DNA of 18,815 nucleotides from SOIA01 sp050116035 (lineage in GTDB: Bacteria; Acidobacteriota; Aminicenantia; Aminicenantales; Aminicenantaceae). Of the stretch, positions 7,789 to 13,293 are shown piece by piece. Within the stretch, counting starts at the first letter, position 1; the number at the start of each line of letters is the position of its first letter. The notes under the pieces were generated by a model, which was not told the origin of the DNA, searched no databases, and saw only the letters and a program-made list of their open reading frames with translations. The position numbers and the translations under genes were made by a program. The DNA is taken from NCBI GenBank assembly GCA_050116035.1, contig JASFPJ010000020.1:1-18815 (forward strand). Reading direction: 5' to 3'.

Positions 7789-7817
7789 TTGACTTATCCC
7801 TTAATATTCGTTATTTT
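7789..7817 (+). promoter_or_regulatory. Candidate sigma-70 promoter of the kinase-panBCD operon
   Basis: TTGACT (7789-7794), exact 17-base spacer, TATTTT (7812-7817). The predicted start lies about 40 bases before the ATG at 7864. No clear Shine-Dalgarno precedes that ATG. A second, weaker TTGACT lies at 7769-7774 without a good -10. Confidence 0.45.
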
Positions 7818-7863
7818 TTAGACTTCCTGAATTCGCTTCATCTCGAATCGCGGGTCTCAGATA

Positions 7864-8538
7864 ATGTCAGACACAGAACAGATACTCTTCAATCACATTG
7901 CTGTCGAAGGTGTAATCATGTCCGGTAAGCAAAAACTGGCTGATATCCTGGCGCAGAGAATCGGCGGAAAGGTTGTTTTAGACAGCGTGGATAATCCTTA
8001 TCTCAGAGATTTTTACAATGAAAAAGAAGGGGCGGCTTTCCTCACCCAGCTTGTTTTTCTGGTGAGTCGGTACCATCAGCAGATGAGGCTCATGCAGCGG
8101 GATTTGTTCGAGGAAAGAATCATCTGCGATTATTTGTTCGAGAAGGATAAAATATACGCCTATCAAACTCTCACGGATGATGAGCTCATTGTGTATGAGA
8201 GAATATACAGCATATTTGAAGAAAGAGTGGCCAAACCTGACCTGGTCATTTATCTCCAGATTTCTCTGCCGACGCTGTTGAAAAGGATTGCTCAGGAAGG
8301 AAGCCCACTCGAGAAAAATATATCAGAGAAATATTTGGAGGACATTCTTGAAGCGTATGATTATTTTTTCTTTAACTATCAGGCAGCGCCTCTTCTTGCG
8401 ATCAAGGCCGATAACTTGGATTTCAATAGAGAAGAAGATATAATGGATTTGGTGGCAAAGATCAAACAAATGAAGAAGAGTCCACTCTACTATGTGCCTC
8501 TAGGCAAAGAGAATAAGAATTCGAAGAAATTGAAATAG
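7864..8538 (+). CDS. Deoxynucleoside-kinase-like protein with altered P-loop
   Basis: A 224-residue protein resembling bacterial deoxynucleoside kinases (dNK/dGK/dAK group), which phosphorylate deoxynucleosides with ATP. Family blocks seen in order: a P-loop region HIAVEGVIMSGK (11-22), DNPYLRDFY (43-51), FLTQLVFLVSRYHQQ (59-73), ICDYLFEKDKIYA (87-99, the substrate/ERS-equivalent region), PDLVIYLQ (125-132) and RIAQEGSPLEKNI (141-153, lid). The Walker A is Gly16-x4-Gly21-Lys22-Gln23: the lysine is kept, but Gln replaces the Ser/Thr that binds Mg-ATP, and VIMS replaces the usual IGxG-like loop. The acid normally following the first strand is represented by Asp40 rather than Glu. Length is normal, so this is not a broken gene. 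It heads the panB-panC-panD operon. It may be a weakly active, altered or regulatory kinase. Confidence 0.8.
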   Translation: MSDTEQILFNHIAVEGVIMSGKQKLADILAQRIGGKVVLDSVDNPYLRDFYNEKEGAAFLTQLVFLVSRYHQQMRLMQRDLFEERIICDYLFEKDKIYAYQTLTDDELIVYERIYSIFEERVAKPDLVIYLQISLPTLLKRIAQEGSPLEKNISEKYLEDILEAYDYFFFNYQAAPLLAIKADNLDFNREEDIMDLVAKIKQMKKSPLYYVPLGKENKNSKKLK

Positions 8539-8539
8539 A

Positions 8540-8612
8540 TTAAAGACCATTCTTTAAAGACAGCCGTGTTGAGAGATTTTTAAGACTTTACCTCAATCTC
8601 GGTGTTAAAGAC
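8540..8612 (+). repeat. Three direct TTAAAGAC repeats between the kinase gene and panB
   Basis: The octamer TTAAAGAC occurs at 8540-8547, 8554-8561 and 8605-8612 in the 97-base gap. The first two are 14 bases apart, the third 51 bases further. It could be an operator; it could be chance in AT-rich sequence. Confidence 0.25.
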
Positions 8613-8635
8613 GAGATGGGGAGAAAGGAATAAAC

Positions 8636-9523
8636 ATGTCTGATGAAATACCCAGAAAAGTGACCATTCCCTCCCTTCAGGCCAAGAAAGACAGGAATGA
8701 AAAAATTGTGGCCATCACTGCCTATGATTTTCCCGTGGCAAAGATTGTGGATGCCAGTGGAATCGACTTGATTCTGGTGGGGGATTCGCTAGGGATGGTG
8801 GTTTTAGGTTATGAAAACACCATTCCTGTGACCATGGAGGAGATGATTCACCACACCAAACCTGTTGCACGTGCGGCAAAGAAAGCTCTGGTTGTGGGGG
8901 ATATGCCTTATTTTTCCTTCCACTTATCCGACGAAGAAACGGTTTATAATGCCTCTCTGTTCTTGAAAGAAGCCGGGGCTCATGCGGTTAAAATCGAGGG
9001 AGCCTCAAAGAGAAGACTCAAATTGATTGAAACTCTTATCGAGGTAGAGATTCCGGTTATGGGTCATGTCGGATTGACTCCTCAGTCCATCCTTCATTTC
9101 GGGAAGTTTAAGGTAAAAGGGAAAGGAGTCGATGAGGCCGAAAGGATTATCCAGGGTGCCTTGAATCTTGAAAAAGCCGGCGTCTTTTCCGTGGTTCTGG
9201 AATGCATTCCCATGGAGCTGGCCAGGCTCATCACAGAAAAGCTGACAGTCCCCACGATCGGGATTGGAGCGGGCCCTTTTTGTGATGGTCAGATCCTTGT
9301 TTTTCATGATCTAGTGGGTTATTCAAACGGTTACCTTCCAAAATTCGTCAAGAAGTACGCGGATATTCATGAACTCATCGATCAAGCTGTCCAGGAATAC
9401 GTGAATGATGTCAAAAAAGGCAATTTTCCGGATGACGACCACTCATACCATCTCAAGCCTGAACTGCTTCAAAAGATCATTGAAAGAGACACTGGGACAT
9501 CTGGAAAGAAGAAAAAGAAATAA
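8636..9523 (+). CDS. panB: 3-methyl-2-oxobutanoate hydroxymethyltransferase
   Basis: A 295-residue ketopantoate hydroxymethyltransferase, first step of pantothenate synthesis: it transfers a hydroxymethyl group from 5,10-methylenetetrahydrofolate to alpha-ketoisovalerate in the cytoplasm. The family blocks are clear: ITAYDFPVAKIVDASGID near residue 27, VGDSLGM (48-54) with the metal ligand Asp50, VVGDMPYFSF with Asp89, KIEGA with Glu121, GHVGLTPQS (143-151), and VLECIP with the catalytic Glu189, then PTIGIGAGPFCDGQILVFHDLVG. The start has a GGAGAAAGGA ribosome site. The protein ends in an unusual Gly-Lys5 tail (residues 291-295) beyond the normal C-terminus. It is the second gene of the operon and is followed after 56 bases by panC. 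Function is assigned with high confidence. Confidence 0.96.
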   Translation: MSDEIPRKVTIPSLQAKKDRNEKIVAITAYDFPVAKIVDASGIDLILVGDSLGMVVLGYENTIPVTMEEMIHHTKPVARAAKKALVVGDMPYFSFHLSDEETVYNASLFLKEAGAHAVKIEGASKRRLKLIETLIEVEIPVMGHVGLTPQSILHFGKFKVKGKGVDEAERIIQGALNLEKAGVFSVVLECIPMELARLITEKLTVPTIGIGAGPFCDGQILVFHDLVGYSNGYLPKFVKKYADIHELIDQAVQEYVNDVKKGNFPDDDHSYHLKPELLQKIIERDTGTSGKKKKK

Positions 9524-9579
9524 GAGAGTGAAAAGTAGAAAAAGAGACAGGAAGAGAAGATTGTAAATAATCCAAACCA

Positions 9580-10431
9580 ATGAAAACAATCACAAAAGCC
9601 CAAGAAATGCACGATACTGTGAAGAAAGAGAAGTCTTATGGCAAAAGCATTGGATTTGTGCCTACGATGGGATTTCTCCATGAAGGACACCTCAGTCTAG
9701 TGAGAGAATCCGTGCAGCGGGCAGATGTGACTGTTGTCAGTATTTATGTCAACCCAGCCCAGTTCGGTCCGAAAGAGGACTTTATGAAGTATCCTCGGGA
9801 TATCAATCGCGATACAGAGATATTAGAGGCTGAAGGGGTGGATTATGTATTCTCTCCGGGTAATGATGAAATCTATCCCGAGGGATACACAACCTATGTC
9901 GAAGTTCATGGCCTGCAGGATAAGCTCTGCGGCCGATCACGCCCCGGCCATTTCCGCGGCGTATGCACGGTGGTGCTGAAGCTCTTCAATATAGTTGAAT
10001 CTGATTTTGCTTATTTCGGCCAGAAGGATGCCCAACAGGCGATTATCCTCAAGAGGATGGTCCAGGACCTTAATCTAAGAGTGAAGATTGAAGTCCTGCC
10101 CATAGTGAGGGAAGAGGATGGCCTGGCTCTCAGTTCCCGCAACACCTACTTGGATAAGGAAGAAAGAAAGGCGGCTCGCATTCTGTCTCAGAGTCTGGAG
10201 GAGGCTCAGGAGATGGTCAAGAATGGAGAGCAGGATTCAGGTAAGATTATCCGCCGGATGAAAGAAATGATCGCTCAGGAGCCGCGGGCTAGGATAGACT
10301 ATGTGGAGATTGTGGACATGGAGAACCTGGATTCTGTAAAAAAGATTGAAAATGAGGTCCTGGCTGCCCTGGCAGTTTTCATCGGAAAGGTCAGGCTGAT
10401 CGATAATACAATTCTCAATAGGAAGGAGTAA
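9580..10431 (+). CDS. panC: Pantothenate synthetase (pantoate--beta-alanine ligase)
   Basis: A 283-residue enzyme that joins pantoate and beta-alanine with ATP through a pantoyl-adenylate, the last step of pantothenate synthesis. The nucleotidyltransferase signature PTMGFLHEGHLSLV carries His34 and His37 (HIGH motif). VYVNPAQFGP-type sequence near residue 60, the block KLCGRSRPGHFRGVCTVV near 120 and FGQKDAQQ near 147 bind pantoate and ATP. GLALSSRN (181-188) is the KMSKS-equivalent loop. Length is the family norm. The ATG at 9580 is the only start that keeps the usual N-terminus, yet it has no clear ribosome site (the bases before it read TAATCCAAACCA), so expression may depend on coupling to panB. 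It is followed after 6 bases by panD. Confidence 0.96.
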   Translation: MKTITKAQEMHDTVKKEKSYGKSIGFVPTMGFLHEGHLSLVRESVQRADVTVVSIYVNPAQFGPKEDFMKYPRDINRDTEILEAEGVDYVFSPGNDEIYPEGYTTYVEVHGLQDKLCGRSRPGHFRGVCTVVLKLFNIVESDFAYFGQKDAQQAIILKRMVQDLNLRVKIEVLPIVREEDGLALSSRNTYLDKEERKAARILSQSLEEAQEMVKNGEQDSGKIIRRMKEMIAQEPRARIDYVEIVDMENLDSVKKIENEVLAALAVFIGKVRLIDNTILNRKE

Positions 10432-10437
10432 TTCACG

Positions 10438-10794
10438 ATGAAGAGAACAATGCTCAAAGCAAAAATTCAGAAACTTACGGTCACAGAAACCAATCTGGAG
10501 TATGAAGGAAGCCTTATGCTGGATGAGGATCTGATGAAGAGCGCAGATATGAAGCCTTTCGAACAGGTGCATGTCTACAATATTACCAATGGGGAAAGGT
10601 TTTCCACCTATTTGATCAAAGGAGTCAGGGATTCAGGTATTGTCGGTATCAATGGAGCCGCCGTCCACAAGGCAAAAGAAGGAGACAAACTGATCGTGGC
10701 GTCCTATGTTTTGTTAGAAGAAGAAGAGATCGATTATTTTATGCCGAAAATTTTAATCGTTGGAGAAAACAACAAGATCAAGATAATAAAATAG
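10438..10794 (+). CDS. panD: Aspartate 1-decarboxylase proenzyme
   Basis: A 118-residue pyruvoyl-dependent aspartate decarboxylase that makes the beta-alanine used by PanC. The self-cleavage site Gly24-Ser25 in the block LEYEGSLMLD is intact; Ser25 becomes the pyruvoyl group at the start of the alpha subunit. Lys9 and the later blocks FEQVHVYNITNGERFSTYLIKG and GINGAAVHKAKEGDKLIVASY, including Tyr-rich and Asn residues of the active site, match the family. The ribosome site AAGGAG overlaps the end of panC, and the spacing of 6 bases implies coupling. With panB and panC it completes the pantothenate route except ketopantoate reductase (panE), which is not in the window. No PanZ-like maturation factor is seen nearby, as expected outside enterobacteria. 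Confidence 0.95.
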   Translation: MKRTMLKAKIQKLTVTETNLEYEGSLMLDEDLMKSADMKPFEQVHVYNITNGERFSTYLIKGVRDSGIVGINGAAVHKAKEGDKLIVASYVLLEEEEIDYFMPKILIVGENNKIKIIK

Positions 10795-10806
10795 ATAAAA
10801 AAGGAG

Positions 10807-10915
10807 AAAAAAAGGGGACAGGCTACTTTTTTAGAGAAGAGGGACAGTCCCTATCTTCCTTAACAAAAGGACTGAAAGGGACAATCCCTGAAAAAAGTAG
10901 CCTGCCCCTTTTTTT
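10807..10915. terminator. Long palindrome with T-runs on both sides, probable bidirectional terminator / REP-like element
   Basis: Arms at 10811-10832 (AAAGGGGACAGGCTACTTTT and two further T) and 10891-10913 pair along their whole length apart from one bulged A at 10818. The stem base is flanked by A- and T-runs, so transcripts in either direction would end in a stem followed by U-run. The 58-base loop holds two smaller near-palindromes, AGGGACAGTCCCT (10840-10852) and AGGGACAATCCCT (10877-10889). It lies directly after panD and between convergent genes, where a bidirectional terminator is expected. The two-level palindrome also suggests a dispersed repeat. Confidence 0.65.
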
Positions 10916-10916
10916 A

Positions 10917-11089
10917 CAGTAATTGGGTGATATTTTTAGGATGTCATTGCGAGCGGAGCGTGGCAATCTCGTTGAGAAAAACCATTTTATTACAAGAATG
11001 AAGATTTCCTTTTTATGAGATTGCCACGCTCCGCTCGCAATGACACTTTTATCCTCTGTATCATTAATAAAAGTGTTATTTAATTACTG
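10917..11089. repeat. MITE-like palindromic element, copy 1
   Basis: Ends are CAGTAATT (10917-10924) and its reverse complement AATTACTG (11082-11089). Inside, a perfect 29-base inverted repeat (10942-10970 with 11017-11045; begins TGTCATTGCGAGCGGAGCGT) encloses a 46-base AT-rich loop. A second hairpin follows, ACACTTTTAT (11043-11052) with ATAAAAGTGT (11067-11076). The core resembles the TGTCATTGCGAGC... palindromic repeats seen scattered in many environmental genomes. No coding frame. A related copy, with the small hairpin module inverted, is at 17450-17700. Confidence 0.75.
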
Positions 11090-11123
11090 AGTATAAACAA
11101 CAGGCTGATTTTTTCTAAGTTTA

Positions 11124-11402
11124 TTATTTCAACGCCCATTCTTTGAGCACTTCGTACTCGACTTCGCCGCAGATGACGTCGTTAGTCTCCGTGTCAAAAA
11201 AAGTAGGTGTCCTGAGCTGGCCTCCACATTTAGGAGCGATAACGTCTTTGAAGGAGCGCATAAGGTCTGCGTTTTCCTCATTGTGCCAGATTTCGAGCTT
11301 TTCTATCTCGACTCCTTCTTCTTCAATCAACCTGTCCACCAGGGGCATCATATGCCTGCAGTGGGGGCATTCTCTCGCCCAGAACATTATCTTTTTTTTC
11401 AT
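11124..11402 (-). CDS. Small thioredoxin/glutaredoxin-fold protein with CPHC site
   Basis: A 92-residue protein with a thioredoxin fold: beta strand KKIMFWA, active site Cys12-Pro-His-Cys15, helix to about residue 30, and the cis-proline loop at Pro66 in RTPTFFD. CPHC is the DsbA-type dipeptide and suggests a fairly oxidising or otherwise tuned couple, but there is no signal peptide, so it is cytoplasmic. Two more cysteines, Cys59 (in APKCGGQLRTP) and Cys78, lie close to the active-site side and could form a second disulfide. Its ATG is one base after the stop of the ferredoxin:thioredoxin reductase-like gene, and its AAGGAG ribosome site lies inside that gene, so the two are coupled. It is the obvious substrate (thioredoxin partner) of that reductase; this pairing is inferred from the operon. 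Confidence 0.88.
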   Translation of the reverse strand: MKKKIMFWARECPHCRHMMPLVDRLIEEEGVEIEKLEIWHNEENADLMRSFKDVIAPKCGGQLRTPTFFDTETNDVICGEVEYEVLKEWALK

Positions 11403-11403
11403 T

Positions 11404-11829
11404 CTATTTTCTCCTTACAAAAAGCCCACACCAGCACTCTCCTTTCTCTCTGTAGGTGTCGTGAGCGAGGAAGTTGCAGGGGCAGACAAGTTTTAGATCC
11501 TCTTCAAAATCTTTGGTGATCAGCCTGCAGGGACAATACTTGAGACCCTGATTTTTCTCATTATTGAATATTCCTTCCAGGAGCATGTTGACTTTTTCCC
11601 TGTCAGGATTCACCTCAAACTCGTTTTTTTCCGCGAATTTTTCAATCGCTTCCCGGAATCTGTCTTTGTCGAAATCGACCTTCTCTTTTTTGGTAATACA
11701 TGTAATTTCGGCTTCAGCGGAGGAGGTTTCAATATAAGCGTTTTTTACCTGGCAGGTGGGACATATCGTCGGGGGTTTGATTCCGTAATGAATGTCATTG
11801 CAAACAAAACATCGCCAATATTTTTTCAT
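11404..11829 (-). CDS. Rubredoxin-ferredoxin:thioredoxin reductase catalytic-chain fusion
   Basis: A 141-residue two-domain protein. Residues 1-30 are a short rubredoxin-like zinc-ribbon/iron site with Cys7, Cys10, Cys23 and Cys26 (YWRCFVC...CPTC), like the rubredoxin part of rubrerythrin. Residues 50-141 are the catalytic (beta) chain of ferredoxin:thioredoxin reductase: Cys99-Pro-Cys101, Cys116-Pro-Cys118 and Cys132-Trp-Cys134, six cysteines that bind a [4Fe-4S] cluster and form the redox-active disulfide. The plant enzyme has His between the last two cysteines; here it is Trp, as in some prokaryotic relatives. There is no variable (alpha) chain. The enzyme would use one-electron carriers to reduce a disulfide in the downstream CPHC protein, with the rubredoxin domain as built-in electron relay. 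No signal peptide. It lies 49 bases after the DUF2769 lipoprotein gene. Confidence 0.88.
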   Translation of the reverse strand: MKKYWRCFVCNDIHYGIKPPTICPTCQVKNAYIETSSAEAEITCITKKEKVDFDKDRFREAIEKFAEKNEFEVNPDREKVNMLLEGIFNNEKNQGLKYCPCRLITKDFEEDLKLVCPCNFLAHDTYREKGECWCGLFVRRK

Positions 11830-11878
11830 TTCTCATATTCACTTGTTTATTCACAAACAGCCAAATGGAATAATGGAA

Positions 11879-12340
11879 TTATCCCATCTTCGCCATTTCC
11901 TGTTCCATCTCCGACTTTCTTGTGCAGTAATAGCCATTTTTCAGGCTCATCTGCATGTAGACAGGACATTTGGGACAGATGCATCCTTTTTCCTCAGTAA
12001 TAATTTTGCTTTTCCCGACCAGAGGGTGGCAGAAGCCGAGTTCTGTTTCTTCAGGCACATAGGATGGGCAGGATTTGCAGATGCACATGGTCTTGACCAT
12101 GGACACCTTCTCTTCAAATTCGGCAATCTGAGCATCCGCCTCTTCTGCGGTCATGCTTTTCTTCTCCATCAGCAGTTTCTTGATTACATCTTTCTGGCTC
12201 ATCTCTTCTTTGGCGGCTTGAGCTGCGGCCGGTTCTTCAGCCGGAGCTTCTCCTTTTTTGCAGGATGTCAGCCCAAAATAGGCCATCATGAGTCCTAAAA
12301 GGCCGCATCCGCTCTTCCCGAAGAAATCCCTTCTATTCAT
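11879..12340 (-). CDS. Tat-exported, lipidated DUF2769-like cysteine-rich protein
   Basis: A 153-residue protein with the Tat motif MNRRDFF, a hydrophobic stretch (GCGLLGLMMAYFGL) and the lipobox LTSC with lipidation at Cys27. After an Ala/Glu-rich linker and a charged helical part (about 45-82) comes a cysteine-rich domain with Cys86, 88, 91, 104, 120, 122, 125 and 139. This arrangement fits DUF2769. Two halves repeat the same pattern: CICxxCPxY, then an aromatic-Cys, then basic-Lys-Ser (86-111 and 120-143). Tat export suggests folding, probably with a metal cofactor, before transport, but no cofactor is known to me. The start follows a strong AGAAGGAGG site and a near-consensus promoter. 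It is the first gene of the cluster with the rubredoxin-FTR and CPHC proteins. The biological role is unknown. Confidence 0.85.
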   Translation of the reverse strand: MNRRDFFGKSGCGLLGLMMAYFGLTSCKKGEAPAEEPAAAQAAKEEMSQKDVIKKLLMEKKSMTAEEADAQIAEFEEKVSMVKTMCICKSCPSYVPEETELGFCHPLVGKSKIITEEKGCICPKCPVYMQMSLKNGYYCTRKSEMEQEMAKMG

Positions 12341-12370
12341 GAATCCCTCCTTCTCTGTATTAAAATCTAT

Positions 12371-12399
12371 TTAATACGGGAAAATCATCCACTTGTCAA
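12371..12399 (-). promoter_or_regulatory. Strong sigma-70-like promoter of the redox cluster
   Basis: Read on the minus strand: TTGACA (12399-12394, consensus), 17-base spacer, TATTAA (12376-12371). The start codon at 12340 is about 24 bases past the expected transcription start, and AGAAGGAGG precedes it. This is the best promoter match in the window and marks the redox cluster as a unit separate from the secA-guaB-cytochrome block. Confidence 0.65.
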
Positions 12400-12414
12400 A
12401 TAGGGAGAATGAGA

Positions 12415-12557
12415 TCAGGGCTCGACATTGGACATTATTCGGGATCTTTCCTTGATGGAGTCGATGTTAAGAACTGAGTTCCTGGGATAAAGCTCTGAAT
12501 TTTAAAAGACTGATTATGCCTGATTCCAATTTTTGAATGTCTAATGTCGAGCCCTGA
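12415..12557. repeat. Inverted repeat with 22-base arms between cytochrome and DUF2769 genes
   Basis: The arm at 12415-12436 (begins TCAGGGCTCGACATT) is the reverse complement of 12536-12557 with one mismatch, separated by 99 AT-rich bases. It starts a few bases after the cytochrome stop codon and ends about 16 bases before the -35 box of the redox promoter. It may terminate the secA-guaB-cytochrome transcript, or be a third type of dispersed palindromic repeat. The interior has no coding frame. Confidence 0.6.
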
Positions 12558-12560
12558 CCC

Positions 12561-13277
12561 CTACAGGGTTTTCAAGTAGGCGAGAAGGTCGGCTGTTTCC
12601 TGGTCGGATAGAGAAGGAAAAGCGGGCATAACGCGAAATGGCTTTTTGAGCTGGAGCAAGATGTTCTCGACAGTGGCTGGGCGCATGCTGGCAGGAAGTC
12701 CATCTCGTTTCAACAAATTTTTAAGGCTGGGACCGTTCCTGGATTCTTCTCTATCCGGAAAGTGGCAGGAAGCGCATTGGCTGTTGAAAAGTGCCCTCCC
12801 GTTTTCTATTACTCCTGGAGAAGAAGGGAGGTGAGGTGGGGATGTTTGTGCAGCCTCCTGCGGCGAAAAGGCCGTTCTCAACAGGAAATAAGCGGCTGAG
12901 GTGCTGAAGACAACAAAACACAAGGTGAACACCATCAATCCCATGACAGGCGCGAACTTGAGGAACTGCTTGAAGAAGCGAATGATAGCAATCTTCAGCA
13001 GGAAGAGGACGAGTAAGGCCAAAGCCAGAACTCCATGGAAGACGGCCCGTGTGGAGAGGCTGTCCCCAGTCATCACCCAATATCTCATCCCCAGATAGCT
13101 GTTGACTAGGAGAAGCACTGCGAAAATAATGCCAGAGGTTTTATGCAGCTTTCTTAAAAATTCCGGACTCGATTTCCGTTTTGTTCTCCCCATAAGCGAG
13201 AGCATACTGATGAGTGAGACCAAGCCGGCTGTGAGGATGGCCATAGCGATGATGGATTTAACCATAAATAAAGACAT
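12561..13277 (-). CDS. Four-helix membrane protein fused to a C-terminal cytochrome c domain
   Basis: A 238-residue protein. Residues 1-135 hold four hydrophobic helices (about 8-29, 48-68, 77-97 and 108-133) with His45 (KLHKTSG) at the start of helix 2 and His81 (VFHGVLAL) in helix 3, positions that could ligate a b-type heme as in small cytochrome b-like membrane proteins. A Pro/Ser linker leads to a cytochrome c domain (155-238) with heme-attachment site Cys168-Ala-Ser-Cys171-His172 and likely distal ligand Met217 (VMPAFPSLSDQE). The c domain would face the periplasm and pass electrons to or from the quinone-side membrane part; this is inference. I do not recognise the full-length family. 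It begins 16 bases after guaB and may be read through from it; the ribosome site (AAGAAGAGAAA) is weak. Confidence 0.82.
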   Translation of the reverse strand: MSLFMVKSIIAMAILTAGLVSLISMLSLMGRTKRKSSPEFLRKLHKTSGIIFAVLLLVNSYLGMRYWVMTGDSLSTRAVFHGVLALALLVLFLLKIAIIRFFKQFLKFAPVMGLMVFTLCFVVFSTSAAYFLLRTAFSPQEAAQTSPPHLPSSPGVIENGRALFNSQCASCHFPDREESRNGPSLKNLLKRDGLPASMRPATVENILLQLKKPFRVMPAFPSLSDQETADLLAYLKTL

Positions 13278-13293
13278 GAGTTTCTCTTCTTTA

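Noticed and set aside
11792..12298. 168-codon open frame on the plus strand over the DUF2769 gene
   Set aside because: The minus-strand frame has a Tat signal, lipobox, ribosome site and promoter; the plus-strand frame has none of these.
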